DNA of 39,337 nucleotides from a virus. Positions within the stretch are counted from its first letter, which is position 1. The number at the start of each line of letters is the position of its first letter. The translations under genes and the position numbers were made by a program. The stretch is taken from IMG/VR virus record IMGVR_UViG_3300036885_000623, positions 1 to 39,337 of that record, one strand, 5' to 3'. Under the pieces are notes generated by a model. It searched no databases. It was given only the letters and a program-made list of their open reading frames with translations, and had not been told where the DNA came from. Of the stretch, positions 20,813 through 28,849 are shown one piece after another.

Positions 20813-20836
20813 CGCTAACATCTTAGCTCGTTAACG
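20813..20836. promoter_or_regulatory. Operator-like palindrome, site 2
   Basis: CGCTAAC (20813-20819) and GTTAACG (20830-20836) form an imperfect dyad in the 150-bp gap between the divergent nuclease and RusA genes. It shares the GCTAACAT half-site with the site at 15037. A regulator acting on both operons is possible. Confidence 0.4.
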
Positions 20837-20927
20837 CATTTATGCGCAAGAAAAAACAGGAAGAAAAAAGTTGTTAAATAAAACACCATCACATATGTCT
20901 GGGTAAAATTAAAATTGAGGCTATGTG

Positions 20928-21503
20928 ATGATAGACATAGAGATAGATGGTCCTCCAATAGCGTGGCAGCGCCCTGGGCATAAGATGCTAAGAAATGGGG
21001 AAAAGAATGTAAGTATCATCTATGACAAACAAAAAAAACAAAAAGAGGGTGTCAAATGGCAGATGATGGCCCAATTTAGGGAAGAGAAATTCACTGTTCC
21101 ACTCTTGATCGACATAACATTTAGGATGCCCATCCCAAAAGGGGCGTCAGGTGCATTGAGGACCCAAATGATCAATGGCATCTTTCACCATATGAAAAAG
21201 CCAGATGTAGACAACCTTACAAAGTTTGTCCTGGACTGTATGAATGACCTCATCTTTGTCGATGACAGCCAGATATGCACTCTCTATTGCAGAAAAGTCT
21301 TTTCATCTCAGCCTTCAACTTTAATTAGGATAAAACCATTTACAAGAAATGATTTGCAGAAAGAGGCAGACCAAATTAAAGAGCTAGAAGAGGATGAATA
21401 TAATCTACGAAACCCTGGATGGGGAGAAAATAATCGAAGTTGTGTTGACAAAAAAAGATATGTTTTTAATACAGGAGAAGATGATCGTCTCAAGCCTGTT
21501 TGA
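20928..21503 (+). CDS. rusA: RusA-type Holliday junction resolvase
   Basis: This 191-residue protein cuts four-way DNA junctions to resolve branched replication products before packaging. The RusA motif KPDVDNLTKFVLDCMNDLIF (residues 91-110) is intact with D93, D95 and D103, and DD at 112-113. The usual RusA is about 120-140 residues. The extra C-terminal 50 residues are charged and read through the start of the next gene (overlap 110 bases). The ATG at 20928 has GAGG upstream and is preferred to the GTG just before it. It opens the plus-strand operon that ends with the large terminase. Confidence 0.88.
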   Translation: MIDIEIDGPPIAWQRPGHKMLRNGEKNVSIIYDKQKKQKEGVKWQMMAQFREEKFTVPLLIDITFRMPIPKGASGALRTQMINGIFHHMKKPDVDNLTKFVLDCMNDLIFVDDSQICTLYCRKVFSSQPSTLIRIKPFTRNDLQKEADQIKELEEDEYNLRNPGWGENNRSCVDKKRYVFNTGEDDRLKPV

Positions 21504-21618
21504 GATTGAAAATCAAGTTTACAACATAGGCGTTCGCCTAGCAATGAAAGGGGAAGAAGAAGATGCCACTAGTAAAGGGAAAAAACAAAAAAGCAGTAAG
21601 CGAAAACATCAAGACTGA
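21394..21618 (+). CDS. Overlapping hypothetical protein (74 residues)
   Basis: I do not recognise this 74-residue protein. It begins [20 protein letters not shown] and has [19 protein letters not shown], a folded-looking segment, and GAGG just before the ATG. It overlaps the end of RusA by 110 bases and the next gene by 56. Such double coding is uncommon, but the composition favours a real protein. The last 18 residues coincide with the next gene in a shifted frame and are Lys-rich. Confidence 0.5.
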   Translation: MNIIYETLDGEKIIEVVLTKKDMFLIQEKMIVSSLFEIENQVYNIGVRLAMKGEEEDATSKGKKQKSSKRKHQD

Positions 21619-21703
21619 AATGGAAGCTGGGAAGCCTCAAAAGCAGGCTGTAGCTATAGCGATGTCAGTTGCTGGCAAGTCCAAAGGAAAGAAAAAGAAA
21701 TGA
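21563..21703 (+). CDS. DUF6496-like short basic protein (46 residues)
   Basis: This 46-residue protein begins [20 protein letters not shown] and contains [19 protein letters not shown]. The pattern is a common short phage protein I recall as DUF6496, with a Lys-rich tail. Its function is not known to me. The stop overlaps the next ATG by four bases (ATGA). Confidence 0.8.
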   Translation: MPLVKGKNKKAVSENIKTEMEAGKPQKQAVAIAMSVAGKSKGKKKK

Positions 21704-21951
21704 AAAGGGCGGCAGACATAAGAGGCGTGGTGAAGAGACAGAAGATGTACTCCACCCTCGCAAGACATGAAGGTGAATATGCTCTGAAAAAAGAGCATGA
21801 GGAAAAGAAAGAGGGCGCCCCTGAAATGGCTAAGGATAGCGCTAGAGAAGCAAATGTTGCGTTCCAATTTGCCAAGAAGAGAAAAAAAATAGCCGGTCTA
21901 GAAGAGAAAAAACTAAAGCAAAAAAAAGAAAAAACAAAAAAGAAGAATTAA
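21700..21951 (+). CDS. Lys/Glu-rich helical hypothetical protein (83 residues)
   Basis: I do not recognise this 83-residue protein. It is highly charged, starting [20 protein letters not shown], with a Lys/Glu-rich helix and a Lys-rich end. It overlaps the upstream gene by four bases. A nucleic-acid-binding or scaffold-type role is possible but not shown. Confidence 0.55.
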   Translation: MKRAADIRGVVKRQKMYSTLARHEGEYALKKEHEEKKEGAPEMAKDSAREANVAFQFAKKRKKIAGLEEKKLKQKKEKTKKKN

Positions 21952-21955
21952 AGAT

Positions 21956-22180
21956 ATGACATACCAACAAGAAGATCACAAGCCCCTCCAACCAATTGAA
22001 GTCAGCCTTAAATACATGGCTTGGAACATCAAGGAGATTAGCGAGAGCCAAAAGACTATATGCAAATACATTGAGATCATTGCGAAGAATCAAATGCAAC
22101 AGATGCAACAAACTCAGAAGCCAAATGGCCCCACTCCAGTTAGGACTATGCATGATAGGAACGAAGAGGTCCCTTTCTAA
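21956..22180 (+). CDS. Hypothetical protein with Gln-rich tail (74 residues)
   Basis: I do not recognise this 74-residue protein. It starts MTYQQEDHKPLQPIEVSLKY, has a central helix and a Gln/Met-rich stretch (NQMQQMQQTQK), then a Pro-rich end. It lies 4 bases after the upstream gene and before an AGGAGG site of the next, so it belongs to the RusA-terminase operon. Confidence 0.6.
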   Translation: MTYQQEDHKPLQPIEVSLKYMAWNIKEISESQKTICKYIEIIAKNQMQQMQQTQKPNGPTPVRTMHDRNEEVPF

Positions 22181-22203
22181 AAAAGGTAATAGGAGGAAAA
22201 GCT

Positions 22204-22689
22204 ATGAGATTTTTTGATTGGATAAAATCTAAATGGAATGGAGTGGACAAAGACCCTCCTGACGCCTGTTTTCATCTAACTTTCTTGTGTCAAGATCCTG
22301 AGCATCATGTCTGTGTTGATAAACCAGAACCTGCCCAGGAGAATAAGCGAAAGGTTTACCCTAGGAAAAGGCTAGCAAAGCAAAGAACTAGAAAGAGGGG
22401 GATAGAGAGAAGGAGAGTAATTATTAACTGCTTTGATCAAGATGTCGAAAACTTTATCAATGAAATATTGGTATTTGATGACGTATCTAGGATAGAAAAG
22501 CCAATGATTTATGAAGAATATGAGGAGTGGTGCAACAAAAAACACATTCTTCCAAGGCCGTACAATGGGTTCTTTTCATCATTTAATTACTCTTGTAGAG
22601 ACAAAAATATCTACAGTTCAAAGAATAAAGAAAACAAAGGGATATATGTAGGAATTGGCCTTCAGTCTTGCTGTATGAGAAATGATTGA
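22204..22689 (+). CDS. Hypothetical protein with basic linker and C-terminal domain (161 residues)
   Basis: I do not recognise this 161-residue protein as a named family. The N-terminus has MRFFDWIKSKWNGVDKD. A strongly basic linker follows (RKRLAKQRTRKRGIERRR), then a C-terminal domain with MIYEEYEEWCNKKHILPRPYNGFF. That region recalls winged-helix domains of phage regulators or the small domain at the end of some primases, but I cannot assign it. An AGGAGG site precedes the ATG. The TGA overlaps the terminase ATG by one base, so translation of the motor subunit is coupled to it. Confidence 0.55.
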   Translation: MRFFDWIKSKWNGVDKDPPDACFHLTFLCQDPEHHVCVDKPEPAQENKRKVYPRKRLAKQRTRKRGIERRRVIINCFDQDVENFINEILVFDDVSRIEKPMIYEEYEEWCNKKHILPRPYNGFFSSFNYSCRDKNIYSSKNKENKGIYVGIGLQSCCMRND

Positions 22690-23984
22690 TGAATAATCTT
22701 TCAGACAAACAGCTCTTTTCCCTTCAAGATTCAGACGCAAGGATGAATATCTGGGAAGGGGCTGTTCGCTCTGGAAAGACCTATATAAGTCTTTGGAGGT
22801 GGCTTAAGGAGCTCACCTATGGGCCAACAGGTGAATATTGCATGATCACCAGGACTTATGACTCCTTCAAAAGAAACCTCCTCCCACAACTTACGAGAAT
22901 GATTGGCTGCCAGGATGTGAGATATTATTCTGGCAAAAGGGAGATGAACATCTTCAAAAAGACAATACACATTATAGGCGCTGATGATGAGAGAGCTGAG
23001 GCCAAGATAAGGGGCCCTACATTTTCAGGGGCCTATGTTGATGAGGCGACGATCATTCCAGAAAGCGTATTTAGGATGCTAATTAGCAGATGCGCCATGA
23101 AGAGTGCTAAAATCTTTGCCACCACCAATCCAGATAGCCCTTATCATTGGTTGAAGAAAGACTTTTTGACAGATAACCCTGATGTCAAAAGCTGGAAATT
23201 CACCCTTGATGACAACCCAGAACTAACTGAAGACGAAAAAGACTATCTCAAGAGACAATATAAGGGCATTTGGTTCCAGAGATTTATAGATGGTAGATGG
23301 GTTCAAGCTGAGGGGGCGATTTATGACTTCTTTGACACATCCATTCACACTATTGACTTCCCTCCTGGCCAGGCAGAGTTTTATATTGTGGGGGTGGACT
23401 ATGGTACGAGTTGTGCTTGCTCCTTTGTTCTTATAGGGATAAACAGATCCAGATATCCTAATATGTGGGTGGAGGATGTCTACTACTGGGATAGCAAGGT
23501 TAAGCAGCGCCAGAAGACAGATACAGAATATGCTGAAGACCTAAAAATCTTCATCAAAGACAAACCTATCAAAGCCATATACATTGACCCTTCAGCAGCT
23601 AGTTTCAAGCTGGAGCTAGGGCGTGAGGGCGTTTCTAACCTATTTGATGCAGAAAATGAAGTCCTTGATGGCATTCGACTTGTGAGTAAATTTCTCTCAA
23701 ATGGGACATTAAAGATTTGCAGAAAGTGCGAATCATTGATCAAAGAGATTCAGGGGTACGTGTGGGACCCTAAATGTGGAAAGACTGGCGAGGACAAGCC
23801 ATTGAAAGACAGGGACCATGCTTGTGATAGCTTGCGATATGCGCTCTATACGCACTTCTTTGGAAAAGAGCAGTCTAGAATGACGGCCCAGGATTTAGAC
23901 CGCCTATATATTGAGGCAATGGGAGGATCAACCCTCCCAGCCCCATTCAGAGATATACCAGGAACTGATAACAGATTTGTTTAG
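22689..23984 (+). CDS. Terminase large subunit
   Basis: This 431-residue protein is the ATPase-nuclease motor that packages and cuts DNA. It has Walker A GAVRSGKT (24-31), Walker B GAYVDEAT (114-121), a coupling motif ATTNPDS (144-150), and an RNase H-type nuclease domain with D237 (VGVDYGTS), D300 (IYIDPSA) and DHACD (376-380). The length is normal for the small-type terminases of podovirus-like phages. The start codon at 22689 overlaps the previous stop. The stop TAG at 23982 abuts the stop of a converging gene with no space. The small subunit lies 8 kb away on the other strand. Confidence 0.93.
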   Translation: MNNLSDKQLFSLQDSDARMNIWEGAVRSGKTYISLWRWLKELTYGPTGEYCMITRTYDSFKRNLLPQLTRMIGCQDVRYYSGKREMNIFKKTIHIIGADDERAEAKIRGPTFSGAYVDEATIIPESVFRMLISRCAMKSAKIFATTNPDSPYHWLKKDFLTDNPDVKSWKFTLDDNPELTEDEKDYLKRQYKGIWFQRFIDGRWVQAEGAIYDFFDTSIHTIDFPPGQAEFYIVGVDYGTSCACSFVLIGINRSRYPNMWVEDVYYWDSKVKQRQKTDTEYAEDLKIFIKDKPIKAIYIDPSAASFKLELGREGVSNLFDAENEVLDGIRLVSKFLSNGTLKICRKCESLIKEIQGYVWDPKCGKTGEDKPLKDRDHACDSLRYALYTHFFGKEQSRMTAQDLDRLYIEAMGGSTLPAPFRDIPGTDNRFV

Positions 23985-24191
23985 CTATTTCGTTATCAGA
24001 TTATCTAGCTCCTGCCCTATAACTCCTTTCGCCCTTATCTCAAGATCTTGTAAATGTTTATCTAGCGTTTCAGCTGTAGGCGCTTGAGGCGTAGATGGCC
24101 TAGTCAATATATAGGCATATCCTGAGCCCACAACTATAAATATTAATAAAAGTATCAAAGCCCAAAATTTAGCAACTGTTGGTATCGTCAT
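23985..24191 (-). CDS. Single-pass membrane protein (68 residues), possible lysis accessory
   Basis: This 68-residue protein starts MTIPTVAKFWALILLLIFIV, with one N-terminal membrane segment, then a Pro/Thr-rich stretch and a helical charged domain (TLDKHLQDLEIRAKGVIGQE). The layout suits an inner-membrane spanin with the lipoprotein gene next to it, but sizes and motifs are small and this is inference. The open frame starts earlier at 24296, but the ATG at 24191 with GGGGAAAGG upstream is the better start. Confidence 0.55.
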   Translation of the reverse strand: MTIPTVAKFWALILLLIFIVVGSGYAYILTRPSTPQAPTAETLDKHLQDLEIRAKGVIGQELDNLITK

Positions 24192-24201
24192 AACCTTTCC
24201 C

Positions 24202-24360
24202 CTATAATGGTTTAACAGGCACTTCAACCTCTGCCTGCGCATCTGTCTTTGCTGTCTCATCGACAAGATCATTGGCATATCCATGAGTATCAGCAATTGT
24301 AATATTTACTGTACATGATGGAAGCGCGCACAGGATCAAAAAGAATAAAAGATTTTTCAT
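24202..24360 (-). CDS. Small phage lipoprotein (52 residues)
   Basis: This 52-residue protein begins MKNLLFFLILCALPSC, a clear lipoprotein signal with lipobox LPSC. The mature part is short and acidic, ending in VEVPVKPL, a pattern I have seen in small lipoproteins of phages. It probably sits in the outer membrane and could be the outer partner of a spanin pair with the gene at 23985, but many phage lipoproteins also block superinfection. The ATG at 24360 has AAGGAG. Confidence 0.65.
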   Translation of the reverse strand: MKNLLFFLILCALPSCTVNITIADTHGYANDLVDETAKTDAQAEVEVPVKPL

Positions 24361-24380
24361 GTTGACTCCTTTTTCTTCTT

Positions 24381-24408
24381 CATATATCATCTCCATTCCT
24401 TAATTCAA
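24381..24408 (-). promoter_or_regulatory. Candidate promoter for lipoprotein gene
   Basis: On the minus strand TTGAAT (24403-24408), a 16-base spacer, then TATATG (24381-24386), 20 bases before the lipoprotein ATG. It also overlaps the control region of the divergent gene at 24422. Confidence 0.4.
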
Positions 24409-24421
24409 AGGGAGTATTAAT

Positions 24422-24778
24422 ATGAGCTCCATTCAGCTAGAATTGTTCGAAATAAGTGAAGCAGAAAGACTAAAAGACGAAATCAGAAATTTAGAAAAGA
24501 GCCTTGGGAATGTGCGTAGGGGCATGTTTAGTAGGCATGATGAACTTGAGAAAAAGTTAGTAGAGGCAAGGGAAAGGAATGAAAAGATTGAGGAAGCGCT
24601 CCATCAAATGACAGAGCGCATGAGGCGTTATGAGGAAGCTTTATTCCCAGAACTGGGGTCGACAGATTTAGTGGCTGAAGGAGCAGAATCAGGGCTGAGA
24701 TCTAGATTTATTCCTGTTTCTTCCTTGATAATGGCCTCACAAGCCTCTTCTACTGGATTATCTCTGCCCCAGAAATAG
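24422..24778 (+). CDS. Coiled-coil hypothetical protein (118 residues)
   Basis: This 118-residue protein begins MSSIQLELFEISEAERLKDE. Residues 15-75 form a highly charged coiled coil (KSLGNVRRGMFSRHDELEKK), like short phage proteins I recall as unknowns near tail genes. The C-terminal 45 residues look less like a protein and lie opposite the minus-strand gene 24628-24843. The two genes overlap tail to tail for 151 bases. GGGAG precedes the ATG. It may be a shortened or run-on gene. Confidence 0.6.
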   Translation: MSSIQLELFEISEAERLKDEIRNLEKSLGNVRRGMFSRHDELEKKLVEARERNEKIEEALHQMTERMRRYEEALFPELGSTDLVAEGAESGLRSRFIPVSSLIMASQASSTGLSLPQK

Positions 24779-24843
24779 ATTGAGACGATGCCAACAACAA
24801 TCGAAGCAAATACAGCGATGCATACCAATACAAAACTACTCAT
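24628..24843 (-). CDS. Small membrane protein (71 residues)
   Basis: This 71-residue protein starts MSSFVLVCIAVFASIVVGIV, one membrane segment, followed by WGRDNPVEEACEAIIKEETG and INLDLSPDSAPS. I recognise that ending (a DNxxEE...EExTGxxxDLSP pattern) from small phage membrane proteins of unknown role. A lysis or virion function is possible. The frame is open from 24885, but the ATG at 24843 matches the family start. It overlaps the plus-strand gene on the opposite strand. Confidence 0.65.
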   Translation of the reverse strand: MSSFVLVCIAVFASIVVGIVSIYFWGRDNPVEEACEAIIKEETGINLDLSPDSAPSATKSVDPSSGNKASS

Positions 24844-24854
24844 TTTAAACCCTT

Positions 24855-25616
24855 TTATGCCACGAGATGGCCCCAAAATGTACATGTAACATTTACAGCA
24901 GTGATGTTTTCAATACTTACTGTCTTTGCTGCGCCATTTACAAAAACATTAATGTAGGCGGTATCTCCAGACACCATATAAACTAGAACAGAATTTGTTG
25001 ATTTATAAAATGTCGCTGCACTAGCACAATTAAATGGGTTGACAGTGTTTAATATAAAACTTCCACCTGTCGTAACCAAAGTGATATCAAGTTCGCTGTT
25101 TCCAACTAGGAACGGGGCAGCTCCTATAGCTATCGTCGTTCCCATAAGATATATGCCAGTGACAGGAGCTGTAAAAGTACTCACTCCATCAAAATTGCTA
25201 CCTTGATCAAAAACAGGATTTGCGAAAATTACTTTGTAAAATGTTCCATCGCCTAACACATTATTCTGTGTATCAGCATAGGCCATGAAGGCAGGCTGTA
25301 GAGGATAATTGATCTCTCCTGTGGAATAGACCTCCATCACGTCAGTAGTCCCAAGTGCTGCCCCTGATGAGACAACAAATTTATCTGATACTGAATTATC
25401 AATACCCCAGGTCCATATCCCTCCTGCTGTAACAGAAGCCTGATAGTAAGCATCCCCTCCTGCAGGGCCTCCAGCAGCTGTTATAACCTTGGCGTCTGAG
25501 GCGACGACGTTATAAACATTATTTACAAACACCCCTCTCGTGGCCCCTGAATTTCCATAAACGTAGAAATCATTCAGGCATTGATTGCCAAGTTCATTGA
25601 CAGTTTTAATCGTCAT
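24855..25616 (-). CDS. Tail-fibre or adhesin with C1q-like domain
   Basis: This 253-residue virion protein has a beta-structured N-terminus and a C-terminal domain of about 140 residues (from PLQPAFMAYADTQNNVLGDG). It has the pattern AFxAY...GDGTFYxVxF...FDQGSNF and FTAPVTGIYLM, which is the C1q/TNF-like jelly-roll family that phages use for receptor binding. It is the last gene of the fibre cluster. Its start overlaps the upstream stop (ATGA). The C1q-like domain is shared with the 26676-27764 gene, so the two are paralogues. Confidence 0.75.
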   Translation of the reverse strand: MTIKTVNELGNQCLNDFYVYGNSGATRGVFVNNVYNVVASDAKVITAAGGPAGGDAYYQASVTAGGIWTWGIDNSVSDKFVVSSGAALGTTDVMEVYSTGEINYPLQPAFMAYADTQNNVLGDGTFYKVIFANPVFDQGSNFDGVSTFTAPVTGIYLMGTTIAIGAAPFLVGNSELDITLVTTGGSFILNTVNPFNCASAATFYKSTNSVLVYMVSGDTAYINVFVNGAAKTVSIENITAVNVTCTFWGHLVA

Positions 25617-26662
25617 ACAATTGTAGGATTCCCTTTAATGTTGAGTGCCACCCAAGTGGTGTTGGCTACGACACATAATATTTCAAGGCCGTCGTAGGTA
25701 TCTACTGAGGCCACAGACCCTCCAACGCCAGGGGTTGTGGAAAATATTCCATCAAACACTATGTTTTGCCCTGCATTCTGAGCCACAGTCCATCCTAGAG
25801 ACGTGCCCTGGACTCTTATGACTGTTCCTACAGCGGCGAGAGCTGGAAGAGTTAATGTCACTCCTGCCCCTGTTATATAATAACCTTTGTTTACTGCCAT
25901 CCCTGCGCTGATAGGGGCTGCCACCCAGACTATGGAGCCTGGAGGGGCGATAGCTGAAACAACGCCTGCTGCGACTGTAAAGTTCGCTGGGTTGAATGAC
26001 GCTACCCCTTTAGCAGCTGTTGTAGCGTTGTTGACAGTGATATTTACTTCATTGTTTAGAGGAACGCCGCTAGTGACAACGCCTTGAGCAGCTGTACCTA
26101 AGATTTTTGTATTCCCAGCCCCATTAGGTGATATTGCAACAGCATCATCTCCAGAAAGAGTTTGCATAGTCCCTGTACCACCTACTGAGGAGACAAACCC
26201 ATTGACGACAGTGAAGTTGGCTGAATTAAAGGCGCAGACTCCCCTTTGGGCTAGGCCTATGGCAGCAGCAGCGGTAGCGTTTAGGGCTGTAATTTTCATC
26301 GTGCTGGGAAGGTTTCCAGCTGTTTGAATACCTTGTGTGGTCGTCCCAAAGATGTTACAGTTGTTAGCTGTTGGGCTTATGATGACGGCGTTGTCGCCTG
26401 TAAGGTTCTGGATCCCAGCGCCCCCACCACCACCTGTTATCTGAACCCACACCGCCTGTTTCCCGCCACCAACAATGTTGATGTCTCTCATGAGCATCCA
26501 AATACGATTTAAGATGGTATTCATCCAGGTGTCGCCTGGCTGGTAGTTGTTAACGTCTTGGAGGTTGTTAGGGTCGCGATTGTGAAAGGTGATGTTGCCA
26601 GGGTTAAGAGGACGAACGCCTACATAACCTGTAGGATTCATAGAAGGAAGTTGACTTGACAT
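25613..26662 (-). CDS. Tail-fibre protein with repeated beta domain (349 residues)
   Basis: This is a 349-residue virion protein rich in Gly, Asn, Thr and Val. N-terminal residues MNPTGYVGVRPLNPGNITFH anchor it to the tail. A central part has two or more copies of a pattern like LSGDDAVAISPNGAGNTKIL. The C-terminal 105 residues form a domain with LGWTVAQNAGQNIVFDG and an ending VVANTTWVALNIKGN that recurs in three other genes of the cluster. Such proteins form the distal fibre or adhesin of a podovirus-like phage. AGGA is before the ATG. Confidence 0.75.
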   Translation of the reverse strand: MSSQLPSMNPTGYVGVRPLNPGNITFHNRDPNNLQDVNNYQPGDTWMNTILNRIWMLMRDINIVGGGKQAVWVQITGGGGGAGIQNLTGDNAVIISPTANNCNIFGTTTQGIQTAGNLPSTMKITALNATAAAAIGLAQRGVCAFNSANFTVVNGFVSSVGGTGTMQTLSGDDAVAISPNGAGNTKILGTAAQGVVTSGVPLNNEVNITVNNATTAAKGVASFNPANFTVAAGVVSAIAPPGSIVWVAAPISAGMAVNKGYYITGAGVTLTLPALAAVGTVIRVQGTSLGWTVAQNAGQNIVFDGIFSTTPGVGGSVASVDTYDGLEILCVVANTTWVALNIKGNPTIV

Positions 26663-26675
26663 ATTGTTTTCCTAA

Positions 26676-27764
26676 TTAGGAGATAAGTTGTCCAGAAAAT
26701 AAAGTATAAAAATCTGAAGCATTGCCAAAGATTGCGTCAGTCTTTCCTGCTTCGCCAGATGAATATACAGCAATATTTGCCGTATCTGTTGCCGTCATAT
26801 GTACTACTTGTGTTATAGATGGATTCATTTGTTGGTTACCAGCAGCTTTTTGAATTCTGTATCTATATGTATTTGCACTAGTCCCTGCTACAACTATTTT
26901 TATTTCGCATTCTGTTGCTAGAGTTACGTTAATTATAAGTACTCTTGCAGATAACAAATAGTTTCCTGTAACTGGAGCAGTGAAGGCCCCTGTCGAGACG
27001 CTATAATTTGTGCCTTGATCAAAAAGTTTTGTATCGAAAACTACTGTTACAACAGTACCATCTCCAGTCGCACTATTTGTCGTCGAGGATTTATAGGCAG
27101 AAAAGCAAGGTTGAAGAGGCTCGTTTATCCTTCCTGTGCTATCAGCGACAATTACATTACCTGATGCGCTCGCTAGAGTAAAACCACCAGTGCCATATTT
27201 CTCAGCGAGGGTTGATGTAGTGGTTGTGGCCCCTATAGTAGTTGTCTTCGCTATGGCATTTGCCCCTATACTCAACGCCCCTGTCCCACTATTGATGACA
27301 ACTGAAGTAGCCCCCGTTCCATTTCCTACAGTAATTGTCTTAGCAAAACCGTCAGTTCCTACAAATATAGCCCCAGTTCCTGATTCGACTAAAATTTGTC
27401 CATCAAGAACAGATAAATGATATCCTCCAGATCCTGCATATTCAGTAAGAGAAGTTGCCCCAGTTTGTGTGCCAATAGTGATTGTTTTGGCGCTTGCGCC
27501 ATTTCCTATTGTTATGGGGCCAGCAGTGGTTTCGACATTAAATTGTCCAGAATTTGTTAGAATCGAGACTATGCCACCAGCGCCCGCATTGATTTGAGTA
27601 GTAGAATTATTCGTTGCATTCCCTATCGTCGTAGTTCTTGCATGTGCCCCAGTCCCAATATTGATCGCGTTAGCAGTAGCATCAGTCCCGATCGCCATCG
27701 TGCCGCCAGTGAAGGATACGTTAGCGGCAGCGACGTTGTTGTTCCAGGAGTTGTTTGTAGGCAT
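26676..27764 (-). CDS. Tail-fibre protein with C1q-like tip (362 residues)
   Basis: This 362-residue beta-rich protein starts MPTNNSWNNNVAAANVSFTG. The N-terminal 240 residues carry repeats like KTITIGNGTGATSVVINS, the kind of repeat that builds a trimeric beta-helix shaft. The C-terminal domain has PCFSAYKSSTTNSATGDGTV, then FDQGTNY and FTAPVTGNYLL, matching the C1q-like domain in the next gene. The true ATG at 27764 has AAGGA six bases upstream; the open frame begins with an upstream TTG. It is likely a host-recognition fibre. Confidence 0.75.
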   Translation of the reverse strand: MPTNNSWNNNVAAANVSFTGGTMAIGTDATANAINIGTGAHARTTTIGNATNNSTTQINAGAGGIVSILTNSGQFNVETTAGPITIGNGASAKTITIGTQTGATSLTEYAGSGGYHLSVLDGQILVESGTGAIFVGTDGFAKTITVGNGTGATSVVINSGTGALSIGANAIAKTTTIGATTTTSTLAEKYGTGGFTLASASGNVIVADSTGRINEPLQPCFSAYKSSTTNSATGDGTVVTVVFDTKLFDQGTNYSVSTGAFTAPVTGNYLLSARVLIINVTLATECEIKIVVAGTSANTYRYRIQKAAGNQQMNPSITQVVHMTATDTANIAVYSSGEAGKTDAIFGNASDFYTLFSGQLIS

Positions 27765-27773
27765 CGACAATCC

Positions 27774-28364
27774 TTAAGCTACAGTTATGTTGCCAATTGA
27801 CGACAAGACATACCATGTTGTATCAGCGACAAGGCACACTATAGTGATGCAATCTCCAGCATTAGTTGAAGCCAAAGACCCTCCAGCGCCATTTGTAGTA
27901 TGTGTATTCCCAAAAAAGATTTCTTGTCCAGCGCCTTGTGCAATCGTCCAACCTACAGCCATTCCAACAATGGAAACGAGCGACCCTAATACAGCAGTTG
28001 CTGGCAATGTAAAGGCTGTTGAGCCTCCACTATTCGCCCCATAACCATTATTAACAAGAATCGCTGTGGGAGCTGCTACTACGCTCCATGTAAGCCCTCC
28101 ACCAGAGGTTGCGATTGTGATTGTCCCTGCGCCTGGAGTAATTGATACACCAGCACCAGCGCTCAATGAGGCTGCCACAGGGTCTGCGCCTGTGCTACCT
28201 ATGGCAAGCTGGCCATTTGTGAGAGGGCCAACGTTGGAGATGGCGTTAGATGTTCCACCAACCAATACGGCATGTTGAGTGGTTGTGGTGGCTGAGAAAG
28301 TACCTGCGCCGTCATACTTACAGATCCCAGCTCCTGAGAGGTCTATGGCGTTATTTGTGGGCAT
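27774..28364 (-). CDS. Tail-fibre or adhesin with repeated domain (196 residues)
   Basis: This 196-residue protein starts MPTNNAIDLSGAGICKYDGA, the same N-terminal start MPTNN as the next gene. The last 104 residues are the shared domain with FTLPATAVLGSLVSIVG, VGWTIAQGAGQEIFFGN and VADTTWYVLSSIGN. It is one of four copies in the cluster. AAGGA lies before the ATG. Probably a receptor-binding or fibre-tip component. Confidence 0.75.
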   Translation of the reverse strand: MPTNNAIDLSGAGICKYDGAGTFSATTTTQHAVLVGGTSNAISNVGPLTNGQLAIGSTGADPVAASLSAGAGVSITPGAGTITIATSGGGLTWSVVAAPTAILVNNGYGANSGGSTAFTLPATAVLGSLVSIVGMAVGWTIAQGAGQEIFFGNTHTTNGAGGSLASTNAGDCITIVCLVADTTWYVLSSIGNITVA

Positions 28365-28376
28365 TTGAATAAATCC

Positions 28377-28838
28377 TTAGTTTAAGAAGACGTTACCGAT
28401 AGAACTAACTATTTGAAATTTTGTATTAGCTACAATGCATACTATCTCTAGGCAATCGCTAATCATTGAAGCTGTAATATTCCCAAATACCCCAGCTGTC
28501 GTTGCCTGATTTCCTAAAACTATCTGCTGGCCAGCGTGTTGTGCAATTGTCCAAAGATTTCCATTCCCAATAATGGCGTAGGTGTCTCCAAAAGCTGCGG
28601 CTGCTGGAAGGGTAAATTGAACAACGCCAGCTCCTGAGGCGACGTATCCATTGGCAGGGACAAGAAGGACTGGGTTATCTAGAATGGTGACGTTGTTCCA
28701 TGTGAAGCCGCCACCGCCTCCTCCAGATATGGTAATCGTCCCAGGCCCAAAAACTATCCCTATTCCAGGGCCTGCTACAAGGGCGTCAGCCTTAACGTGG
28801 GGCGCAACGGTGTCTCTAACAAGTAGTTCTTGGACCAC
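28377..28838 (-). CDS. Tail-fibre or adhesin with repeated domain (153 residues)
   Basis: This 153-residue protein starts with a GTG at 28838 (MVQELLVRD) with AAGGTG upstream. It carries the shared domain from residue about 47, with FTLPAAAAFGDTYAIIG, LWTIAQHAGQQIVLGN and VANTKFQIVSSIGN. It is the shortest of the four relatives. The short N-terminus has a Gly-rich link. Likely part of the host-recognition apparatus. Confidence 0.7.
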   Translation of the reverse strand: MVQELLVRDTVAPHVKADALVAGPGIGIVFGPGTITISGGGGGGFTWNNVTILDNPVLLVPANGYVASGAGVVQFTLPAAAAFGDTYAIIGNGNLWTIAQHAGQQIVLGNQATTAGVFGNITASMISDCLEIVCIVANTKFQIVSSIGNVFLN

Positions 28839-28849
28839 GTCATATCACC

